Source: Clostridium grantii DSM 8605
GTDB lineage: Bacteria; Bacillota; Clostridia; Clostridiales; Clostridiaceae
Assembly: GCF_900129965.1 (NCBI RefSeq)
Contig: NZ_FQXM01000020.1
Coordinates: 12,906-76,905 of the forward strand
Direction: 5' to 3'
DNA length: 64,000 nt
Shown piece after piece: positions 36,614 through 45,059 of the stretch (positions are counted from its first letter, which is position 1; the number at the start of each line of letters is the position of its first letter). A model generated the notes under the pieces. That model did not search any database, was not told the DNA's origin, and was given only the letters and a program-made list of their open reading frames with translations. Made by a program: the position numbers and the translations under genes.

Positions 36614-37300
36614 ATGAATATTTTATTAGTGGATGATGAGAAACTTCTTGTAAAAGGCTTAAGAAAAAGCCTTGAAAAAGAAGGGTATACTGTATTTGTA
36701 GCTTATGATGGAAAAGAAGCATTAAAGCAATTAAAAACTAGGGCAATAGATTTTATTCTTTTAGATCTTATGTTACCAGAGATAGATGGGATGACTTTAT
36801 GCAAAAGGATTAGGGAAGATAGTAATGTACCAATAATTATGCTAACTGCAAAAGATGATTATATAGATAAAATTTTAGGATTAGAATTTGGGGCAGACGA
36901 TTATGTGACCAAACCCTTTCATACACGTGAATTAATAACTAGAATAAAAGTTATTTGTAGAAGAGTGGAGAAAACAAACATAGTTAAAAGCATTATTGAA
37001 TCTGGAGATTTATGTGTAAATGAAGTAGAAAGAACAGTTTGTAAAAAGGGTAATATATTATCTCTGACAGCTAAAGAATTTGATATTCTGCTTTATCTTA
37101 TTCAGAATAAAAGTAGGGTTTTTTCAAGAGAACAAATATTTGAACTTGTTTGGGATGAGATTAGCTTTGATACAAGGACCGTAGATGTACATATAAAAAA
37201 TTTAAGAAGCAAAATAGAGGACAAGCCCTCAGATCCTAAATATATTATTACTAAATGGGGAGTGGGGTATTATTTTAGAAAGGATTCTAACCATGGGTAG
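36614..37300 (+). CDS. OmpR-family response regulator
   Basis: This 228-residue protein has a receiver domain with phospho-acceptor Asp51 (FILLDLMLPEIDG), acidic pair VDDE, and Lys in VTKPF. An OmpR/PhoB winged helix follows (LSLTAKEFDILLYL... RTVDVHIKNLRSKIE...GVGYYF). GGAGGAAA precedes the ATG. The gene overlaps the histidine kinase by 8 nt, so they are a cognate pair. The nearby DUF5050 lipoprotein may be part of the same signalling unit or a target of it. Confidence 0.95.
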   Translation: MNILLVDDEKLLVKGLRKSLEKEGYTVFVAYDGKEALKQLKTRAIDFILLDLMLPEIDGMTLCKRIREDSNVPIIMLTAKDDYIDKILGLEFGADDYVTKPFHTRELITRIKVICRRVEKTNIVKSIIESGDLCVNEVERTVCKKGNILSLTAKEFDILLYLIQNKSRVFSREQIFELVWDEISFDTRTVDVHIKNLRSKIEDKPSDPKYIITKWGVGYYFRKDSNHG

Positions 37301-38705
37301 AAAAATTTATAAGAGAATAAGGAATAGATTTTTCAAAAGACTATCAGTTAGGTTGTCAGTTACATATGGTTTGATATTTCTAGTATCAATAGCTTGTTTA
37401 GATACTCTTTTAATTTATAATTATAGCAAATCACAATATGATAAAAATGAAGAGAGGTATTCAAATATTGTGGATACCATAGCTTTTATGAAGGAGTATA
37501 GCTCACAAAGCTATGGGGATTTTATTCCGCTATTATCAACACAGGTAGAAGATTTTGATGATAGAGTAATATTGATGGATAGCTCAGGATTAGTTTTAAT
37601 GGATAACTTTGGAGTTTATAAAGATCAGACTATAAACAATAATGAAGTTAGCAATGTTATTGAAACAATGGGAAGCAATGTTGGATATTATGAATATAAG
37701 GGAAAGAAAATGATGATGATAGCTATCCCTATTATGAATGAAAATTCTATAGAGAATATTGTTCTTTTTTCAGCTTATGTTGAAATAATTAAGGGTAAGG
37801 TCAGCTCTTTTAATAAACTAGTGATTTTCACATCTATGGTTATATCTTTATTTTTTATAATTTTGTCCTTTATAAGTACTAGAAAAATTGTTGCGCCTAT
37901 TCGTACTTTAACCATAGCTTCCAGAAAAATTCAGAATGGGGAATTAAACACAAAGGTTAACATTATTAGAGAAGATGAAATAGGAACGCTGGCTAATACC
38001 TTTAATAATATGAGTGAAGAACTATATAAGATTGATGTGAATAGACGGGAGTTTGTTAGTTCTGTATCTCATGAATTCAAGACCCCCTTAGCTGCAATTA
38101 GAGTTTTAATTGAGTCCTTAGATGATAAGGATGAGAAAGACACCTACATAGAATATATGAATGATATATATGAAGAAACTACTAGACTTTCAATAATGGT
38201 AAATTCTCTGTTAACAGCAAGCAGACTTGAAGAAACAAAGATTCAAAAAGAAGTTATAAATTTAAAAAAGGAAATATATGAAGTATATAAATTATTAATG
38301 CCTTTGGCAAAGGATAAAAGTATTAAGCTAGAGAATTATTGTGCAGATGACTTTACTATAGAAGGGGACAGGGGTTGCATTAAAGAAATTTTAATTAATT
38401 TAGTGGATAACTCTATAAAATATGGGGTTGCAGGTGGATATGTAAGTATAACTACTTTTAACGAAAATGATGAACAAAGTAGAGGCATAAAAATTACTGA
38501 TAACGGATTAGGCATTTCGGATAAGCATATAAATTTTATATTTGATAATTTTTATACTGCTGATAAATCTCGTGCTTTTGATAAAAAAGGAAGCGGCATA
38601 GGACTTTATATAGTAATGAAGCTGGTTCAACTTCATCAATGGAATATTTCTGTGGAGAGCACATTGGGAAAAGGGAGTATTTTTAACTTATATTTTAGTG
38701 AATAA
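37293..38705 (+). CDS. Membrane sensor histidine kinase
   Basis: This is a 470-residue HisKA kinase. Two membrane helices bracket an external sensor of about 130 residues, then HAMP (ISTRKIVAPIRTLTIASRKIQNGEL). The phosphorylated His260 lies in SVSHEFKTPLAAIR, and the ATPase domain has the N box INLVDNSIKYG, DNGLGI and GSGIGLYIV. It should phosphorylate the upstream regulator. The ligand is not evident from sequence. Starts at ATG within the regulator's end, behind AAAGGA. Confidence 0.95.
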   Translation: MGRKIYKRIRNRFFKRLSVRLSVTYGLIFLVSIACLDTLLIYNYSKSQYDKNEERYSNIVDTIAFMKEYSSQSYGDFIPLLSTQVEDFDDRVILMDSSGLVLMDNFGVYKDQTINNNEVSNVIETMGSNVGYYEYKGKKMMMIAIPIMNENSIENIVLFSAYVEIIKGKVSSFNKLVIFTSMVISLFFIILSFISTRKIVAPIRTLTIASRKIQNGELNTKVNIIREDEIGTLANTFNNMSEELYKIDVNRREFVSSVSHEFKTPLAAIRVLIESLDDKDEKDTYIEYMNDIYEETTRLSIMVNSLLTASRLEETKIQKEVINLKKEIYEVYKLLMPLAKDKSIKLENYCADDFTIEGDRGCIKEILINLVDNSIKYGVAGGYVSITTFNENDEQSRGIKITDNGLGISDKHINFIFDNFYTADKSRAFDKKGSGIGLYIVMKLVQLHQWNISVESTLGKGSIFNLYFSE

Positions 38706-38812
38706 AAAGCTTTGATTTTTCTTCACTATTTCTTTGCAAATCTTAAATTTATCTTTAGAAATTTCAGGTACTATTGATTTTATAGGATAAATAGAAAAGG
38801 GGATTTGATTAT

Positions 38813-40480
38813 ATGATATCTAAAAAATTGATAAAAAAATTTAACATGGTTATTCTAATTTTGTTTACTTTAGCTTTAGGAGCTTGTAATTTCTCAAAGA
38901 ACAGTAACGGTATAATACCTCCAGAAAGAGGAGTAGAAGAGATTAATGATTCTATTGTGGAGGGTCAAGTAGATGAGAATAATACCTATGAAATTGGAAA
39001 CACAAGTGGGAATCTCTTAATTGCAGGCATCATTGCAGAAAAAGGGGATTGGATATATTATTCGAACGTTTCTGATAATATGAGGTTATACAAGAAAAAG
39101 AAAGATGGCTCTGAGCAAGCAATTTTGTCAGAAAGAACGGCTTATTTTGTCAATGTGGTAGGGCAGTGGGTCTACTTTTATGCTGGATTTGGAGACAAGG
39201 AGACTGGTGAACCTGGAATATATAGAGTGAAGAGTGATGGTACTCAGGAAGAAATAATAATTAGTGAGGGCTTAGATGAAAATATTAATCATCTTGTGGT
39301 AATAGGCCAATATATTTACTACTCATCAATGGAATTTGATTTATCTGATGGAGCTGTAGAGCATAGAGTTTCAGAACAGAGTGGGGACAGTCTATATAAA
39401 ATAAAAGTAGATGGTAGCTCAAAGGAAAAAATCCTAGATAAAACTTTAGGAAAATTTTTGATATATGGGGATAGTGTATATTACTCCTCAAAAGAATCTA
39501 ATAATTATAATGACTTGTATAAGAAATCTTTAGCAGGCGGAGCTGCTACTAAAATAATAAGTGGGATAACTTCAGAATTTTTAATAGAGGATAAGTATAT
39601 ATACTTCAAAGACAGTGAAGGATTTGGCAATTTATATAGAAAAAATATAGATGCAGGGGAGGGTGAAAAAATCATAGAGGATGTAGCTTATTTTAATGTA
39701 GATAATGATTGGATATACTATACTAAATCAAAAGAAATAACTACAAAGATATCAGATAATGGGGATAGTGTTACTGATATAATGAATACAGGGTTATATA
39801 GAATTAATAAAAATGGCGAAGAGTCACAAAAAGTATTAACTGAATCTAAGGAACTTATGGATTCAGATTCCAGCAGTATATATATAACTGATGATTCAAT
39901 ATACTGTTGGAATGCAAATGTAGATACACAAGAGGAATTTTTATCTAGCGATATGAAATTATTTAATATTAGTAAAGACGACAATGAAGTTAAATTTATT
40001 AATAAAGGAGTATTTAATATAAGTTTAGAAGCACTTGAGGATAATATAAGAGAAGATGTAAATTTACTAAAATTATCTATTCAAGAGGATATTATTTATA
40101 ATAATTATTTTATAGATTTCGATGATAGTCTTTTAAAAGATTTAGAACCCTTATCCATATGTAGATTCTTTATATATAGCGCAGAAACAAATAATTACAA
40201 AATGGCTGTTGAGTTATACGCTAAGGATAAAGATTCAGAGGGCGTATTGAAGCAGCAATACTTTAATAATATAGCCAATAATGATAATGTTAAAAATACT
40301 CTTAATAATGCAGAGACTATCCAGATTAGATATAGTAAAGGTAATACAGAAGCTACAATTATTTTTAATAATTCTAGGCTTCTAGAAAATGATGAAGAAA
40401 TCCCAGAATCCTCTCAGGTATTTATATTAAGTAAAGATGAAGACGGGATTTGGAAGGTGGATTTTTCACCAAAACTGTAA
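38813..40480 (+). CDS. DUF5050-type repeat lipoprotein
   Basis: This is a 555-residue exported lipoprotein with a signal peptide ending in LALGAC (lipobox). The bulk is a series of DUF5050-like beta repeats of the form 'GDWIYYSN... LYKKKKDG', 'GQWVYFYAG... IYRVKSDG', 'GQYIYYSS... LYKIKVDG', likely a beta-propeller on the outer face of the membrane. The last 110 residues (YSAETNNYKMAVELYAKDKD...) resemble an NTF2/DUF4878-type domain. It lies 107 bp after the kinase gene, in the same direction. An extracytoplasmic sensing or binding role with that kinase is plausible but unproven. Confidence 0.75.
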   Translation: MISKKLIKKFNMVILILFTLALGACNFSKNSNGIIPPERGVEEINDSIVEGQVDENNTYEIGNTSGNLLIAGIIAEKGDWIYYSNVSDNMRLYKKKKDGSEQAILSERTAYFVNVVGQWVYFYAGFGDKETGEPGIYRVKSDGTQEEIIISEGLDENINHLVVIGQYIYYSSMEFDLSDGAVEHRVSEQSGDSLYKIKVDGSSKEKILDKTLGKFLIYGDSVYYSSKESNNYNDLYKKSLAGGAATKIISGITSEFLIEDKYIYFKDSEGFGNLYRKNIDAGEGEKIIEDVAYFNVDNDWIYYTKSKEITTKISDNGDSVTDIMNTGLYRINKNGEESQKVLTESKELMDSDSSSIYITDDSIYCWNANVDTQEEFLSSDMKLFNISKDDNEVKFINKGVFNISLEALEDNIREDVNLLKLSIQEDIIYNNYFIDFDDSLLKDLEPLSICRFFIYSAETNNYKMAVELYAKDKDSEGVLKQQYFNNIANNDNVKNTLNNAETIQIRYSKGNTEATIIFNNSRLLENDEEIPESSQVFILSKDEDGIWKVDFSPKL

Positions 40481-40613
40481 TATTATATATGACTTTTAGT
40501 TTCTGTATTTATAATGGTTACATTAGAAAAGCTTTGGCATAAAATAAAAACATAGGCAAAATATAAATAAACTAGAATATGTTTATTTATAAGTAATTAA
40601 AGAGGAGCGTACT

Positions 40614-41390
40614 ATGTTTTATTATCCTTTTAGCCCAATTAACCCAGCATATCTTTTGACACAGCAATTAAAGGAAAACACTCTTATACTTGATTTTAAA
40701 TATGGGGATGTTACAGGTGATGGAGTTTTTGATATTGTGTATTTGATTGGTGAAAAGAATTTTGGAGAGGAAAGTAGTTTTATAGAGAATATAAGATTAG
40801 TTATTATTGATGGTGCTACTTATTTTGTGGAAATGATATCATTTGAAAGTGATGGGGGGTATAATCCTAGGTTGTTTTTAGGTGATTTTACAGGAAATAA
40901 AGTAGATGATATATTAATCAGTATTTTCTCTGGTGGAAGTGGTGGCATGAGTTGGTATTATATTTTTTCTTATTTGAATAATAAAGTTAAAAAATTATTT
41001 GACTATGAAGTATATAATAATGAATATAAATATCAAGTTAACTACCAAGATAATTACAAGGTAGAGGTTATAAGTGAGAATTTAATGAAGAAATATATTA
41101 TTGATATTCAAGATAAAGGGGAAGAATACTTATCTAAGCTTTACGATGAAAATGGAAAACTAAAGGAACCAATTCAGGGTTATGTCAATCCTTTAAGTGG
41201 ACTATATCCTATTGATTATAATGGAGATAGAGTTTATGAGCTTTTCACTTTACGTCGAGTTATTGGGTTATATAATGCGGATTCTTTGGGTGTGGTTCAA
41301 ACTTCACTTCAATGGAAAGAAAGGGATTTCCAACCTTGGTTTGAGTATTTGGCGGTATATGGAAGTGATATAAAGGAAAAAAGAATATAG
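40614..41390 (+). CDS. FG-GAP/VCBS-like protein of unknown function
   Basis: This 258-residue protein has repeats resembling FG-GAP/VCBS calcium loops: DFKYGDVTGDGVFDIVYLIG, LFLGDFTGNKVDDILIS and YPIDYNGDRVYELFTLR. These repeats usually build a beta-propeller. No signal peptide is visible, so it may be cytosolic or exported by a non-Sec route. AGAGGAGCG precedes the ATG. It follows the DUF5050 lipoprotein by 133 bp; both are probable propellers, but a shared role is only a guess. Confidence 0.65.
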   Translation: MFYYPFSPINPAYLLTQQLKENTLILDFKYGDVTGDGVFDIVYLIGEKNFGEESSFIENIRLVIIDGATYFVEMISFESDGGYNPRLFLGDFTGNKVDDILISIFSGGSGGMSWYYIFSYLNNKVKKLFDYEVYNNEYKYQVNYQDNYKVEVISENLMKKYIIDIQDKGEEYLSKLYDENGKLKEPIQGYVNPLSGLYPIDYNGDRVYELFTLRRVIGLYNADSLGVVQTSLQWKERDFQPWFEYLAVYGSDIKEKRI

Positions 41391-41402
41391 ATCATAAGCC
41401 AT

Positions 41403-41433
41403 TATCACTTTACAATTTTTCAGTAAAGTGATA
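41403..41433. terminator. Hairpin between convergent genes
   Basis: A perfect 11-bp inverted repeat TATCACTTTAC / GTAAAGTGATA with a 9-nt loop lies between the plus-strand FG-GAP gene and the minus-strand Fe-S gene. T-runs are weak on both sides, so its strength is uncertain. Confidence 0.5.
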
Positions 41434-41457
41434 CTGGCCTTTGTTCTATATATGCCT

Positions 41458-42522
41458 CTATTTTTTAATCCATTCAGGTAATTCCCTATTAAAAGGCCTT
41501 ACTCCATACTTTTCTTGAAAATCTATTAATATTTTTTCTCTTATTTCTTTAGAGTTTTTCATCTCATTTATTAAATCTAAAGATACATCTTGTGAAAAGG
41601 GGCAATTGCTCAAACAAATACCACAATCTGTTCCAAGAGAACGCCATCTTTTATAACATTGTTCTGGGTTGATTTGCCATCTCAATTCATCATTTATTAT
41701 ATGTTTTTCTTCCTTAGGAATACATTTTCCAGGACAAGTTTTTGCACATCTTCCACATTCATTACAAAATTCTTGAATGCCAAAATCTATTTCACTATCA
41801 GCTATAAGATTTAAATCTGTGGTTACTACCCCCAGTCTTATTCGAGGACCGTATTCTTTTGTTATAAGAAGTCCATGACGACCTAATTCACCAAGGCCTG
41901 CATCTTTAGCTACTAAAGGAGCTATAACAAGGTAATTACCATCCATATGATTTCTAGCATCATAACCAAGGGATCTTATATAATAAGATAAAAACATACC
42001 TATATTTGCAGCATCCAAATAACCTTTTACAACGGCCACGGCTTCAGGAAGGTTAGGAGCAGCATTAATGAAGTCTTTGTCCATTTCCACAGCAAAAACT
42101 ATTCCATATTTATGGGTAGAATCAATCTTATCACCATAGCTATCTTTTTCTCTTCCTCTATGGCTATAGTAATGATAATCTTTCATTTCTGTAATTCCAA
42201 CTAATTTTGCACCAAAAAACTTTGAAAGTTCTTTTAGTTTTAAAGTTATATCATTAGGAGAAAGTTGAATCTGTGTAGGGGAAATATCACCTTCAGCATA
42301 CTTTTTTATGTCAGCCAAATACTGAAAAGTTGCGCCCACAATAGGTGAGTTAATAGAATTATAAGTAACAGAACCTTCTTCACCAAGTAAAGGTAAGTTT
42401 CTTAATTCTTCATCTATTTCTAATTTATCTGGATTTCTTGAATAATAATCTTTATATTCAGGCCAATCTTTATTCAAATTCATACGAGAAAACATTATAT
42501 CTCTTTCATCAACTTTATTCAT
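41458..42522 (-). CDS. Reductive dehalogenase-like / QueG-like 4Fe-4S protein
   Basis: This protein of about 354 residues has a vitamin-B12-type reductase core (YLVIAPLVAKDAGLGELGRHGLLITKEYGPRIRLG), as in reductive dehalogenases and epoxyqueuosine reductases. Two 4Fe-4S motifs follow: CNECGRCAKTCPGKCIP and CGICLSNCPFS with an extra CYKRW. It lacks the Tat signal of respiratory dehalogenases, so it is expected in the cytosol. Such proteins are common in clostridia, with substrate unknown; dehalogenase activity should not be assumed. GTG 42534 opens the frame but lies in the AAAAGGTGG site; ATG 42522 is the better start. Confidence 0.78.
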   Translation of the reverse strand: MNKVDERDIMFSRMNLNKDWPEYKDYYSRNPDKLEIDEELRNLPLLGEEGSVTYNSINSPIVGATFQYLADIKKYAEGDISPTQIQLSPNDITLKLKELSKFFGAKLVGITEMKDYHYYSHRGREKDSYGDKIDSTHKYGIVFAVEMDKDFINAAPNLPEAVAVVKGYLDAANIGMFLSYYIRSLGYDARNHMDGNYLVIAPLVAKDAGLGELGRHGLLITKEYGPRIRLGVVTTDLNLIADSEIDFGIQEFCNECGRCAKTCPGKCIPKEEKHIINDELRWQINPEQCYKRWRSLGTDCGICLSNCPFSQDVSLDLINEMKNSKEIREKILIDFQEKYGVRPFNRELPEWIKK

Positions 42523-42608
42523 ATAAAAAACCACCTTTTATAAATTATAATTAATATAAAAAACGATAAATTATATGCATACAGAACTGTATGGATATAG
42601 ATATAATC

Positions 42609-43421
42609 TTAGCCTGATATTTCTTCTAACATATTAAGAATTTTTGAGACTTTAGAGGACCATGAAGTATCAGATGCATATTTTTTATTTATCCATTTAA
42701 TAGTATCATAATCTGAGGGTTTATTCTTACTTAAATTTATTAAAGTTTTACATACAATATTTGCGGAGTCGTCAATGGAAGTATTATATTTTTTCCAACT
42801 GCCGTGTACATTAAAAGGATTATTTGCTATTTTAGAGTGACTACTAGATGTTGTAGGAACAAAGCTTTGTTCTTGTCCTGTTATTGCAAATAGAAAAAGT
42901 GGATTTATGTCGTAACTCATAGCCACATTTATTATAGTGGAGAAATAAGGTTCTTCTGCTAGAATTGAATTTCTGTTTTGTAAGTAAGTTCGTAAACTTT
43001 CCTCGTCAATATTCTTATATCGGAATTCTGAGGATAAAGTGTTATATTGTGCATAAGAGTTTAATTTAGGTTCAATAGTTATTTCTTTTTTTTCGGGCAC
43101 TAAAGTTGCTGTTAAGAGGTTTTGTTTATTATCTGCAGGAGCAGATAAGTTACTGGGCAGAAGATTGATTGGCTTTAATGGTTCTAAAACAGAGTTGTTC
43201 AACAAATTTACATCTCCAGATAATGAAGTATCATTACTTTGTGCAAAACCATCTTCGTAACTATTTTTAGAGTTAAAAAGCATTAAAGTTGTAAAAAATA
43301 ATAAATTAAAAGCCACTAGTTTAACTTTATCATTTGGTTTATCCTGTTTTTTATTGTTTGAAAAATTTAAACTACCTTTTTCATTTATGCTGGTAAATTG
43401 TTGAATTGGAAAATTATTCAT
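42609..43421 (-). CDS. Membrane-anchored glucosaminidase-like protein
   Basis: This 270-residue protein has a basic N-terminus, one membrane helix (VKLVAFNLLFFTTLMLF), a low-complexity linker of about 80 residues, and a C-terminal lysozyme-like domain (AMSYDINPLFLFAITGQEQSFVP... NPFNVHGSWKKYNTSIDDSANIVCKTL). That pattern fits the mannosyl-glycoprotein endo-beta-N-acetylglucosaminidase-like (GH73-type) fold, with Glu in GQEQSF as a possible catalytic acid. Expected role is peptidoglycan trimming outside the membrane. The promoter at 43452-43480 and AGGTAGGT precede the start. Confidence 0.72.
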   Translation of the reverse strand: MNNFPIQQFTSINEKGSLNFSNNKKQDKPNDKVKLVAFNLLFFTTLMLFNSKNSYEDGFAQSNDTSLSGDVNLLNNSVLEPLKPINLLPSNLSAPADNKQNLLTATLVPEKKEITIEPKLNSYAQYNTLSSEFRYKNIDEESLRTYLQNRNSILAEEPYFSTIINVAMSYDINPLFLFAITGQEQSFVPTTSSSHSKIANNPFNVHGSWKKYNTSIDDSANIVCKTLINLSKNKPSDYDTIKWINKKYASDTSWSSKVSKILNMLEEISG

Positions 43422-43451
43422 GTTATATACCTACCTTTCTGTTGTATAAAT

Positions 43452-43480
43452 ATTATACTTTAAATGGAAATAAATGTCAC
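43452..43480 (-). promoter_or_regulatory. Promoter of the glucosaminidase-like gene
   Basis: On the minus strand, GTGACA (43475-43480), 17 bp, TATAAT (43452-43457). The rest of the 43422-43721 gap is A+T-rich and holds only the terminator of the next minus-strand gene. Confidence 0.6.
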
Positions 43481-43663
43481 TAGAAATAAAGTGAAAATAA
43501 ATAAATTTTTATCAAAAATTTACAAATATACAAATTATGGACAAAACCATTCAAAATAATACTTTCCTATCCTATCACAAAAATATTGAAAGGTTAAGTA
43601 AAATGCTAAAAAAAAATATAAAAAAAATTATTTTAATCATGTAAAGGTATAAATATTAACATA

Positions 43664-43711
43664 AAAAGGAAAGCAACAACAAAATATGTATTTTGTTATT
43701 GCTTTCCTTTT
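43664..43711 (-). terminator. Terminator of the rubredoxin-reductase-like gene
   Basis: A long stem, AAAAGGAAAGCAACAACAAAATA against TATTTTGTTATTGCTTTCCTTTT with a small internal mismatch, lies just past the end of the minus-strand flavoprotein gene. Confidence 0.8.
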
Positions 43712-43721
43712 ATAAAATTTA

Positions 43722-44900
43722 TTATAATATTTTAGCTAAAACATCATCATAAGATAAAGAATTTTTTATACATGTAACAATTTTAGTTGACTTAGAAATG
43801 TTTCCTATTAAGTATGCGCCAACTAAAATATTATCTTTAAAGAAAAGTTTCCCAAAATTATTTTCATCTAAATTATCTAGAGTATAAGTTTTGTATTCAT
43901 CATTTAAATCTCCACATGAAAATATTTTTACATTCATTGCATTGAAAAGAGTGGAAGTAACAAAGGTTTCAAATTTAGATTCTTCTCCAACCACATTTAA
44001 ACCGGCAACTTTACCCATTTCTATAGCAGATGGCCAAGTTCCTAAAATACACTTTTTAAATTCAGCTATATCTCCGCAAGCATAAATATTTGGAATATTG
44101 GTTTCCATTTTGTCATTTACAACGATTCCTCTATTAATTTCAATACTTGTTTGTTTAATAAGTTCTATGTCTGGTCTAATTCCTATAGAATAAAGAAGTA
44201 TATCAGTATCTAATACTCTATCACTTTTTAATTTTATACCTTCTACTTTTTCTTTTCCTAAGATTTCACAGCAAGCATCTCCTAAAATAAATTCAATTCC
44301 ACTAGCCTTAAGAAGATCTTTTGTTATATTACTTCCTTCTAAATCTAGTTGTCTTTGAAGAACACAAGGAGCAAGTTCAACAACTTTTACATCTAAACCT
44401 AGTTGCTTTAATTCCCAAGCAGCTTCTAAGCCTAAAAGACCTGCGCCTATGACTACAGCTTTTTTAGAGTTTTTCATATAAAATTTTAAATTTTCAGCAT
44501 CTTGAATTGTTCTTAAAGAAAAAACCCCTTCTTTTTCAATGCCCTCAGTTGGAGGTATAAAATTGTTAGCACCAGCAGCAATTATCAGTTTATCAAATTT
44601 AAGAGAACCAATTCCTTTTATGACAATATAAGAATTATCAGTATTAATTTCTTCTACGGTAGTGTTTAATTCAATATGTATTTGGTTATCTAGAAACCAT
44701 TGTTCATTTGTAAGATAAAATCTTTTTGCAGGAACTTCATGTACTATAGATTTAGAAACTTGAGGTCTGAAATATGGTAATCTATCTTCTTTAGAAACCA
44801 TTAAAATACTAGAAGTTTTATCCTTACTTCTTATAGCTTTTGCAGCATTAAACCCTGCGGCTCCAGCACCTATTATTATGTAATTGTATTGATTATTCAC
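43722..44900 (-). CDS. FAD/NAD(P)-dependent oxidoreductase, NADH:rubredoxin reductase-like
   Basis: This 392-residue pyridine-nucleotide disulfide-oxidoreductase-fold protein has an FAD motif IIIGAGAAGFNAAKAI at the N-terminus, an NAD motif VVIGAGLLGLEAAWEL near 150, and NIYACGDIAE near the end of the FAD domain. No redox-active CxxxxC pair is present, which fits the NADH:rubredoxin oxidoreductase/nitrite reductase-like group rather than thioredoxin reductases. In C. acetobutylicum the homologous NROR supplies electrons to flavodiiron proteins that remove O2 and peroxide. AGGAGGTTTTAGGGTG lies before the ATG. An inverted repeat at 44923-44944 may be its operator. Confidence 0.85.
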   Translation of the reverse strand: MNNQYNYIIIGAGAAGFNAAKAIRSKDKTSSILMVSKEDRLPYFRPQVSKSIVHEVPAKRFYLTNEQWFLDNQIHIELNTTVEEINTDNSYIVIKGIGSLKFDKLIIAAGANNFIPPTEGIEKEGVFSLRTIQDAENLKFYMKNSKKAVVIGAGLLGLEAAWELKQLGLDVKVVELAPCVLQRQLDLEGSNITKDLLKASGIEFILGDACCEILGKEKVEGIKLKSDRVLDTDILLYSIGIRPDIELIKQTSIEINRGIVVNDKMETNIPNIYACGDIAEFKKCILGTWPSAIEMGKVAGLNVVGEESKFETFVTSTLFNAMNVKIFSCGDLNDEYKTYTLDNLDENNFGKLFFKDNILVGAYLIGNISKSTKIVTCIKNSLSYDDVLAKIL

Positions 44901-44922
44901 CCTAAAACCTCCTATGTTAGAA

Positions 44923-44944
44923 ATTATTATTAGAAAATAATAAT
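44923..44944. promoter_or_regulatory. 9-bp inverted repeat upstream of the flavoprotein gene
   Basis: ATTATTATT (44923-44931), AGAA, AATAATAAT (44936-44944). The A/T-rich dyad resembles PerR/Fur boxes in general style but does not match the PerR consensus exactly. It lies in the promoter area of an O2-defence-type gene. Confidence 0.4.
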
Positions 44945-45000
44945 TAATAAAATTATACTATTGTAGAAAAGCTAAATCAAGTATTTGGAGTTAATAGAAA

Positions 45001-45030
45001 TTGTGATTTCAATGAAAGTTATGGTATAAT
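45001..45030 (+). promoter_or_regulatory. Promoter of the ABC exporter gene
   Basis: TTGTGA (45001-45006), 18 bp, TATAAT (45025-45030), about 30 bp before the start codon, which is preceded by AAGGAGGAGG. Confidence 0.6.
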
Positions 45031-45059
45031 TTTATACGAAATAAGGAGGAGGATAAATA

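Noticed and set aside
41458..42522. Call as a respiratory reductive dehalogenase
   Set aside because: No Tat signal, no anchor protein gene, and the same core occurs in QueG-like enzymes.
43891..44085. Plus-strand 64-codon frame inside the flavoprotein gene
   Set aside because: Antisense to a complete, motif-bearing gene; no binding site.
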